Shown here: positions 58,336-64,000 of the stretch, in pieces
How positions within the stretch are numbered: position 1 is the stretch's first letter
Layout of the letters: every line of letters starts with the position of its first letter
Source: Geodermatophilus saharensis
Lineage (GTDB): Bacteria > Actinomycetota > Actinomycetes > Mycobacteriales > Geodermatophilaceae
Reading direction: 5' to 3'
DNA: 64,000 bases
NCBI RefSeq assembly: GCF_900188205.1
Contig: NZ_FZOH01000001.1
Coordinates: forward strand, 282,359-346,358
Position numbers and translations under genes: made by a program
Notes under the pieces: model-generated
Told to the model about the DNA's origin: nothing
Database searches by the model: none
The model's input: only the letters and a program-made list of their open reading frames with translations

Positions 58336-59496
58336 GTGGATCTCTTCGAGTACCAGGCGCGTGACCTGCTGGCCTCGCACGGCGTACCCGTGCTGCCCGG
58401 CGGCGTGGCCGAGACACCCGACCAGGCCGAGGCGATCGCGCGGGAGATCGGCACCCGCGTCGTCGTCAAGGCGCAGGTGAAGACCGGCGGCCGCGGCAAG
58501 GCGGGCGGCGTCAAGCTCGCCGACGACGCCGACGAGGCCCGGGCCCGCGCCCAGGACATCCTCGGGCTGGACATCAAGGGGCACGTCACCCACCGCGTGA
58601 TGGTCGCGCAGGCCAGCGACATCGCCGAGGAGTACTACTTCTCCTACCTCCTCGACCGCGCCAACCGGACCTTCCTGGCGATGGCCAGCGTCGAGGGCGG
58701 CATGGAGATCGAGCAGCTCGCCGTCGAGCGCCCCGAGGCACTGGCCCGCATCCCGGTCGACGCCACGGTCGGCGTGGACGCCGCGAAGGCCGCCGAGATC
58801 GTCGACGCCGCCGGCTTCGCCCCCGAGGTGCGCGACCAGGTCATCGCCATCGCCGTGCAGCTGTGGGAGGTGTTCAGCCAGGAGGACGCCACGCTCGTCG
58901 AGGTCAACCCGCTGGCCAAGGCGCCCGACGGCACGGTCCTCGCCCTCGACGCGAAGGTGACCCTCGACGAGAACGCCCGCTTCCGGCACCCGGGGCACGA
59001 GGCCCTCGAGGACACCGCCGCGGCCGACCCGCTCGAGGCCGCGGCCAAGGAGAAGGACCTCAACTACGTCAAGCTCGAGGGCGAGGTCGGCATCATCGGC
59101 AACGGCGCCGGCCTGGTGATGAGCACCCTCGACGTCGTCGCCTACGCCGGTGAGGAGTTCGGCGGGGTCAAGCCGGCCAACTTCCTCGACATCGGCGGCG
59201 GCGCCTCGGCCGAGGTGATGGCCAACGGGCTGCACATCATCCTGTCCGACCCGGCCGTGAAGAGCGTCTTCGTCAACGTCTTCGGCGGCATCACCGCGTG
59301 CGACGCGGTGGCCAACGGGATCGTGCACGCGCTGCAGCTGCTCGGCGACGAGGCGACCAAGCCGCTGGTCGTCCGGCTCGACGGCAACAACGTCGAGGAG
59401 GGCCGGCGGATCCTCGCCGACGCCGCCCACCCGCTGGTCACCCTGGTGGACACGATGGACGGCGCCGCGCGCCGGGCCGCCGAGCTCGCCGCCTAG
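58336..59496 (+). CDS. sucC: Succinyl-CoA synthetase beta subunit
   Basis: 386 residues from GTG 58336 ([20 protein letters not shown]). ATP-grasp subunit of the TCA-cycle ligase. [60 protein letters not shown] and [16 protein letters not shown] are diagnostic. Followed after 30 bases by sucD. Confidence 0.98.
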   Translation: MDLFEYQARDLLASHGVPVLPGGVAETPDQAEAIAREIGTRVVVKAQVKTGGRGKAGGVKLADDADEARARAQDILGLDIKGHVTHRVMVAQASDIAEEYYFSYLLDRANRTFLAMASVEGGMEIEQLAVERPEALARIPVDATVGVDAAKAAEIVDAAGFAPEVRDQVIAIAVQLWEVFSQEDATLVEVNPLAKAPDGTVLALDAKVTLDENARFRHPGHEALEDTAAADPLEAAAKEKDLNYVKLEGEVGIIGNGAGLVMSTLDVVAYAGEEFGGVKPANFLDIGGGASAEVMANGLHIILSDPAVKSVFVNVFGGITACDAVANGIVHALQLLGDEATKPLVVRLDGNNVEEGRRILADAAHPLVTLVDTMDGAARRAAELAA

Positions 59497-59526
59497 TCCG
59501 TCCTCCTCCGAACAGGGACTCACGAG

Positions 59527-60405
59527 ATGTCGATCTTCCTCAACGAGAACAGCAAGGTCATCGTCCAGGGCATGACCGGCTCGGAGGGGCGCAAGCACAC
59601 CCAGCGCATGCTCGCCTCCGGCACCGCCATCGTCGGCGGCGTCAACCCGAAGAAGGCCGGCCAGAGCGTCGACTTCGACGGCGCCAGCGTGCCGGTGTTC
59701 GGCGGGGTCGCCGAGGCGATGAAGGAGACCGGCGCCGACGTCAGCGTCATCTTCGTGCCGCCGGCCGGCGCGAAGGCCGCCGTCATCGAGGCCGTCGACG
59801 CCCAGATCGGGCTCGCGGTGGTCATCACCGAGGGCATCCCGGTGCACGACTCGACCTCGTTCTGGGCGCACGCCCAGGGCGGGGCCACCCGCATCATCGG
59901 CCCGAACTGCCCCGGCCTGATCAGCCCCGGGCGCTCCAACGCCGGCATCATCCCGGCCAACATCACCAAGCAGGGCCGCATCGGCCTGGTCAGCAAGTCG
60001 GGCACGCTGACCTACCAGATGATGTACGAGCTGCGCGACATCGGGTTCTCCACCTGCGTCGGCATCGGCGGCGACCCGGTCATCGGCACCACGCACATCG
60101 ACTGCCTGCAGGCCTTCCAGGACGACCCGGAGACCGAGGCGATCGTCATGATCGGCGAGATCGGCGGCGACGCCGAGGAGCGCGCGGCCGACTTCGTCGC
60201 GGCCAACGTCACCAAGCCCGTCGTCGGCTACGTCGCCGGGTTCACCGCCCCCGAGGGCAAGACGATGGGCCACGCCGGCGCGATCGTCTCCGGCTCGGCC
60301 GGCACCGCCCAGGCCAAGAAGGAGGCCCTCGAGGCCGCCGGGGTCAGGGTCGGCAAGACGCCGTCGGAGACCGCCCGCCTGATGCGGGAGATCGTCGGCG
60401 CCTGA
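59527..60405 (+). CDS. sucD: Succinyl-CoA synthetase alpha subunit
   Basis: 292 residues. CoA-binding start [29 protein letters not shown]; phosphohistidine H249 in [15 protein letters not shown]. It forms the alpha-beta enzyme with sucC. A compound hairpin follows 18 bases after the stop. Confidence 0.98.
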   Translation: MSIFLNENSKVIVQGMTGSEGRKHTQRMLASGTAIVGGVNPKKAGQSVDFDGASVPVFGGVAEAMKETGADVSVIFVPPAGAKAAVIEAVDAQIGLAVVITEGIPVHDSTSFWAHAQGGATRIIGPNCPGLISPGRSNAGIIPANITKQGRIGLVSKSGTLTYQMMYELRDIGFSTCVGIGGDPVIGTTHIDCLQAFQDDPETEAIVMIGEIGGDAEERAADFVAANVTKPVVGYVAGFTAPEGKTMGHAGAIVSGSAGTAQAKKEALEAAGVRVGKTPSETARLMREIVGA

Positions 60406-60423
60406 GTCCGGCACGACCCGCCC

Positions 60424-60468
60424 GGGGGCGCCCGCCCGGTCCGCACGCCGGACCGCGCAGGCGCCCCC
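60424..60468 (+). terminator. Hairpin terminator after sucD
   Basis: GGGGGCGCC (60424-60432) pairs with GGCGCCCCC (60460-60468), and an inner GGTCCG pairs with CGGACC, giving a two-tier stem. Confidence 0.75.
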
Positions 60469-60612
60469 GACGCGTGGGGGCCCTGGTGCCGGTCGCGGCG
60501 GGGTCACGATCCGGCTCCCCGCGACCGGGCGGGGCGTGGCGAGGTTGCCGGGGGACGATGGCGGGGGAGAGCATCCGCGACGCCCTACCGACGTGCCGAG
60601 GAGAGTCCACCG

Positions 60613-61725
60613 ATGACGTCCAGTCAGCCGCCCCAGCAGCCCGGGGACCCCGGGCAGCCGGGTCCGGGCGGTTCCCCGGGGTACGGGCAGCAGCCCCCGC
60701 CTCCCGGCGCGCCCCACGGGCAGCCGCCGTACGACCCGGCTGCGTACGGGCAGCAGCCGCACGGGCAGCCGGCGTACGGCCAGCCCCCGTACGGCCAGCC
60801 CCCGTACGGCCAGCCGTCGTACGTCCCCCCGTCCCCGTACGGCCAGCAGGCTCCCTACGGCCAGCAGGCTCCCTACGGTCAGCAGGCCCCCTACGGTCAG
60901 CAGGCCCCCTACGGTCAGCAGCCCTACGGCCAGCCGGCACCGGGGCCCTACGGCCAGGGTCCGGCGTACGGCTCCCCACCGCCGTTCGGTCAGGCACCCG
61001 GTCAGGGGCCACGTCCGACCGGGGCCGGGTTCGACCCCAAGCGCCTCAAGGTCGCCGACCTCGCCGTGGCGGCCGGGGCGCTGGCCTACCTCGTCCTCGC
61101 GCTCCTGCCGTGGATCGACCTCGGCGGCTACTACTTCTCCGACGAGTACGACGTGAACGGCTTCTCGTTCAGCGGGCTGGTCACCCTCGCCTTCGTCCTC
61201 CTCCTCGCCGCCGCCGCGTGGGCGCTGCTGCCGGCGGTCACCGACCTGCGGCTCGGTTTCCCGCGCAGCTGGATCACCGTCGGGCTCACCGGTCTGGCGC
61301 TCCTGCTCACGCTGATCGCCTGGATCCAGACGCTGTCCTGGGAGTTCAGCCTCGTCGGCCTGCTCGCCCTCCTCGTGGCCGCGGCCGTGGCCGCCTTCGC
61401 CGTCCTGCGGCTGCTGCCCGAGCTGCGGAACCGGCCGGCGCTGTCCGGCGGCCTGGCCGGCGCGGCGCAGTGGGCCAACCAGCAGGCGCCCGACCCCGGC
61501 CGGTCGGCGGGCTCCCCGGGCCGGTCGGCCGACCCCGGCCCGTACGGGCAGTACGGCCAGCCGGCGCAGCCGTGGGGTCAGCCGCAGCCGGGTCAGCCGC
61601 AGCCGGGTCAGTCCGGTCCCTACGGGCAGCCCGCCCCGCAGCACGGGCAGCCGCCCACCCCGCCGCCGGGCACCGACCCCGGCCGTCCCGGCGGTGCCAC
61701 CGCCTCCGGTCACGGCGGGGGCTGA
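60613..61725 (+). CDS. DUF5336-like membrane protein with Tyr-Gly-Gln-rich tails
   Basis: 370 residues. The first 140 residues are Pro/Gly/Gln/Tyr-rich with repeated PYGQQA units; four membrane helices lie at about 150-275 ([40 protein letters not shown]); the C-terminus is again PYGQ-rich. The position after sucCD and the four-helix core match the Rv0954-type DUF5336 family, implicated in cell envelope or division. The repeats are prion-like in composition. Confidence 0.8.
   Translation: MTSSQPPQQPGDPGQPGPGGSPGYGQQPPPPGAPHGQPPYDPAAYGQQPHGQPAYGQPPYGQPPYGQPSYVPPSPYGQQAPYGQQAPYGQQAPYGQQAPYGQQPYGQPAPGPYGQGPAYGSPPPFGQAPGQGPRPTGAGFDPKRLKVADLAVAAGALAYLVLALLPWIDLGGYYFSDEYDVNGFSFSGLVTLAFVLLLAAAAWALLPAVTDLRLGFPRSWITVGLTGLALLLTLIAWIQTLSWEFSLVGLLALLVAAAVAAFAVLRLLPELRNRPALSGGLAGAAQWANQQAPDPGRSAGSPGRSADPGPYGQYGQPAQPWGQPQPGQPQPGQSGPYGQPAPQHGQPPTPPPGTDPGRPGGATASGHGGG
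60840..60925 (+). repeat. 18-bp tandem repeat in DUF5336-like gene
   Basis: About four copies of an 18-base unit (TACGGCCAGCAGGCTCCC and variants TACGGTCAGCAGGCCCCC) encode YGQQAP. Copies differ by third positions, so the repeat is partly diverged. Confidence 0.8.
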
Positions 61726-61845
61726 CCCGGGCGCACCCGTTCCACCGAGGGCCGGCGGCAGCCGCCGCCGGCCCTCGGCGTCCTCCGGGTGTCGGTCCGG
61801 CGCGTGCGGCGGACAGACGGCGGCCGGGCTTGCGACAGTGGGGAC

Positions 61846-63042
61846 GTGGTCTCCCTGCTGACACGCCTGCCCCTGCCCGGGCAGCGGGGGCCCGGTGCCC
61901 GCGCAGCCGGGTACCCGGTGGCCCTCGCCGCCGCGGCCACGGCCGCGGTGACCCTGCTCGGGCTGGCCGGGCTGGGCCTGGCGCTGATCGTCGTCCAGGC
62001 GCTCGACCCCACCGGGGGCCTGCCCGTCGGCGGCTCGGTGCGGGTGGCCGGTCAGCTGTGGCTGCTGGCCAACGGCGGCGGCCTGGAGCTGACCTCCGGC
62101 CCGCTGGTCCTCGCCCCGCTGCTGCTGACCCTCGCCGTCTCCGTCGGGCTGGCCCGCGCCGGCCGCGGCGTGGCCCGGGCGGTCGAGCCGCCGGGCGCAG
62201 GCGCCGCGGGGGTGGTCGTCGCCGCCGCGACCGCCGCCCACGTGCTGCTGGCCGTCCTGGTCGCGCTCGCCGTCGACGGGCCGGGGGCGCGCACCGACCT
62301 GCTGCGCTGCGCGGCCGGTGCCGCGGTCCTCGCCGGCCTCGCCGTCGGCTGGGGCGTGCTGCGCGAGAGCGGCCTGCTCGACGTCGTCCTCGACCGGCTG
62401 CCCGGGCCGGTGCGGCCGGCGCTGCCGGCCGTGCTGGCCGGGTTGCTCACCGCGGTCGGGCTGTGCTGCGCGGTCGTCGCCGTCGCCCTGGCCGCCGACA
62501 CCACCGGGTACGCCGCCGTCGCCGGCGCCCTCGGCGGCTCGGGGGCCGGGATCCTGGGCCTGCTCGCCCTCGGCGCGCTGCTGCTGCCCAACGCGGCCGC
62601 CGCCGCGCTCGGGATGGCGGCCGGCCCCGGCTTCGCCATCGGCTCGGCGACCGTGGTCTCGGTGCACGGCGTCAGCCTCGGCCCGGTCCCCGCGCTGCCG
62701 CTGCTGGCCGCGCTGCCCGACACCCAGGCGGTGCCGCTCGTGGCCTTCGCCTCGCAGGCCGTCCCCGCCGTGGCGGGGCTGGTCACCGGGACCGTGCTCG
62801 GCCGCCGGATGACCGACGACGACGGCGGCTCGGTGTCGGCCGGCCTGTGGGGCGTGCTCGCCGGGGTGCTGCTCGGCGTCGCGTCCGGTCTCGTCGTCGC
62901 CGTCGCCGGCGGCTCGCTGGGCGACGGCGCGCTCGCCGACGTCGGCGCCCCGCCGGTGGCCACCGCGCTCGCCGTCGCCGCCCAGGCCGGCATCGCCGCC
63001 GCCGTCGCCGCGGCCGTCGCCCGCTGGCGCGCCTTCGAGTGA
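61846..63042 (+). CDS. DUF6350-like polytopic membrane protein
   Basis: 398 residues from GTG 61846 (MVSLLTRLPLPGQRGPGARA). About ten or more hydrophobic segments and few charged loops. Place and architecture match the Rv0955-type protein between Rv0954 and purN. Function unknown. A weak GACAGT lies 6 bases before the GTG. An in-frame ATG-type start at 61789 would add an Arg-rich segment and is less likely. Confidence 0.78.
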   Translation: MVSLLTRLPLPGQRGPGARAAGYPVALAAAATAAVTLLGLAGLGLALIVVQALDPTGGLPVGGSVRVAGQLWLLANGGGLELTSGPLVLAPLLLTLAVSVGLARAGRGVARAVEPPGAGAAGVVVAAATAAHVLLAVLVALAVDGPGARTDLLRCAAGAAVLAGLAVGWGVLRESGLLDVVLDRLPGPVRPALPAVLAGLLTAVGLCCAVVAVALAADTTGYAAVAGALGGSGAGILGLLALGALLLPNAAAAALGMAAGPGFAIGSATVVSVHGVSLGPVPALPLLAALPDTQAVPLVAFASQAVPAVAGLVTGTVLGRRMTDDDGGSVSAGLWGVLAGVLLGVASGLVVAVAGGSLGDGALADVGAPPVATALAVAAQAGIAAAVAAAVARWRAFE

Positions 63043-63097
63043 GGGCGGGCCCGGGCACTTCCGCGGAAGTGCACGCGTCCTCGCCGGGGGCGGCTCC

Positions 63098-63103
63098 TAG
63101 GAT
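63098..63103 (+). promoter_or_regulatory. -10 box of purN (leaderless)
   Basis: TAGGAT lies 7 bases before GTG 63111; no Shine-Dalgarno. Confidence 0.5.
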
Positions 63104-63110
63104 CGGCGAC

Positions 63111-63713
63111 GTGCCGGCCGTCGTCCCTGCCGCGAGGGCGAGGCTCGTGGTGCTGCTGTCGGGCACCGGGTCGCTGTGCGCGTCGCTGCTGGACGCCGCC
63201 GACGACCCCGGCTACCCGGCCGAGGTGGTCGCCGTCGGCAGCGACCGCGACGCCGCCGGTCTGGCGCACGCCCGCCGGCGCGGCCTGCCGACGTTCACCG
63301 TGCGGCTGCGCGACTTCCCCGACCGGGGCGCGTGGGACGCCGCCCTCGCCGACGCCCTCGCCGCCCACCGCCCCGACTGGGTGGTCTCCGCGGGGTTCAT
63401 GAGGATCGTCGGCCCCGCCGTCCTGGCCCGGTACGAGGGGCGGCTGCTCAACACCCACCCCGCGCTGCTGCCGGCCTTCCCCGGCGCGCACGCCGTCCGC
63501 GACGCGCTGGCGGCCGGCGTGGCGGTCACCGGCAGCACCGTGCACCTGGTCGACGCCGGCGTGGACACCGGCCCGGTGCTGGCCCAGCGGGAGGTCGCGG
63601 TGCTGCCCGGCGACGACGAGGGCCGCCTGCACGAACGGATCAAGGCCGTGGAGCGCACGCTCCTGGTGGAGACGGTGGCGCGACTCGTCACCGGGACGGA
63701 GGAGCCCCAGTGA
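63111..63713 (+). CDS. purN: Phosphoribosylglycinamide formyltransferase
   Basis: 200 residues from GTG 63111. Transfers formyl from 10-formyl-THF to GAR in purine synthesis. Phosphate loop [17 protein letters not shown], catalytic H116 in [34 protein letters not shown] with the Asp. The usual GSN of the substrate loop reads GSL. The stop overlaps purH by 4 bases. Confidence 0.96.
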   Translation: MPAVVPAARARLVVLLSGTGSLCASLLDAADDPGYPAEVVAVGSDRDAAGLAHARRRGLPTFTVRLRDFPDRGAWDAALADALAAHRPDWVVSAGFMRIVGPAVLARYEGRLLNTHPALLPAFPGAHAVRDALAAGVAVTGSTVHLVDAGVDTGPVLAQREVAVLPGDDEGRLHERIKAVERTLLVETVARLVTGTEEPQ

Positions 63714-64000
63714 GCGAGACCGACGACCGCGTCCCCGTCCGGCGCGCGCTGCTCGGCGTCTACGACAAGACCGGCGTCGAGGAGCTCGCCCGCGGCCTGG
63801 CCGACGCCGGGGTGGAGCTGGTCAGCACCGGCGCCACCGCGCGGCGCATCGCGGCGGCCGGCGTCCCGGTGACCCCGGTCGAGGAGGTCACCGGGTTCCC
63901 CGAGTGCCTCGACGGGCGGGTGAAGACGCTGCACCCGGCGGTGCACGCCGGCATCCTGGCCGACCGGCGCCGGCCCGAGCACGTGCGGCAGCTCGCCGAG
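63710..64000 (+). CDS. purH: AICAR formyltransferase/IMP cyclohydrolase, 5' part
   Basis: GTG 63710 overlaps the purN stop; 97 residues are in the window. IMP cyclohydrolase (MGS-like) N-terminus [60 protein letters not shown]. Last two steps to IMP, feeding guaB upstream. The rest lies beyond the window. Confidence 0.96.
   Translation, partial: MSETDDRVPVRRALLGVYDKTGVEELARGLADAGVELVSTGATARRIAAAGVPVTPVEEVTGFPECLDGRVKTLHPAVHAGILADRRRPEHVRQLAE

Noticed and set aside
60840..60925. Regular repeats considered as a CRISPR or intergenic array
   Set aside because: They are coding tandem repeats (YGQQAP) inside a membrane-protein gene without spacers.
58321..62667. A 1448-codon open frame on the minus strand across sucC-sucD and the following genes
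   Set aside because: It is antisense to clearly coding sucC/sucD and membrane-protein genes; its low-complexity Arg/Gly/Asp composition is the mirror of GC-biased codons.
59298..63713. A 1471-codon plus-strand frame, in frame with purN
   Set aside because: Only the last 201 codons (purN) are real; the remainder is off-frame to sucD, DUF5336 and DUF6350 genes and is Arg-rich low complexity.

Overview
The window is a contiguous, gene-dense, very GC-rich stretch of actinobacterial chromosome. Codon third positions are almost all G or C, GTG starts are common, and neighbouring genes usually overlap by 4 bases (GTGA) or 1 base (TGATG). Gene order matches the ribosomal/guanylate and uvrD1/sucCD/purNH neighbourhoods of Mycobacterium and Streptomyces. 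WhiB- and BldM-type regulators, a His-rich GroEL1 tail and overall composition suggest the Geodermatophilaceae (Blastococcus, Geodermatophilus, Modestobacter); that family placement is inference. No rRNA, tRNA, CRISPR, prophage or insertion sequence was seen.

Layout. 1-11203: end of the spc ribosomal operon (rplX to rplO), secY-adk-map, then infA-rpmJ-rpsM-rpsK-rpsD-rpoA-rplQ. 11200-17485: an acidic hypothetical protein, truA, an SDR protein and a molybdenum-cofactor island (mobA, fdhD, mogA-moaC-moeA) ending with a beta-carbonic anhydrase. 17611-21819: rplM-rpsI, glmM and glmS. 21916-31203: acpS, nnr and alr, an alpha/beta hydrolase, uracil-DNA glycosylase, and the tRNA t6A genes tsaE, tsaB and tsaD with rimI. 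31277-36644: a SAM methyltransferase, groES-groEL under a CIRCE operator, then divergent WhiB3/WhiD-like and BldM-like developmental regulators and a DUF5319 protein. 36857-41090: guaB, guaB3, guaA. 41270-51588 is the most accessory part: a secreted sugar-dehydrogenase/PA14 protein, a PspC/LiaF envelope-stress module with a two-component system, a secreted M28 peptidase, a PIG-L deacetylase, and an ECF41-type sigma factor with its carboxymuconolactone-decarboxylase partner. 51675-64000: chorismate mutase behind a probable attenuator, pcrA/uvrD1, an M23 peptidase, an esterase, a B12-domain-like protein, sucC-sucD, DUF5336 and DUF6350 membrane proteins, purN and the start of purH.

The protein genes are mostly well-known families; the less explained signals are between genes. 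(1) A family of at least five intergenic hairpins shares a CTCGCNNGCYC loop but has different stems, and each sits just after a stop codon. (2) Two near-identical hairpins bracket mogA-moaC-moeA. (3) A 21-codon leader peptide with Phe and Tyr codons, followed by hairpins and a terminator, precedes chorismate mutase. (4) Many genes have a TANNNT -10 box only 6-9 bases before the start codon, implying leaderless mRNAs; for mobA and fdhD these promoters are divergent and overlap. (5) truA lacks a normal start and looks frameshifted at its extreme 5' end. (6) A 21-codon ORF is coupled on both sides between rplR and rpsE.
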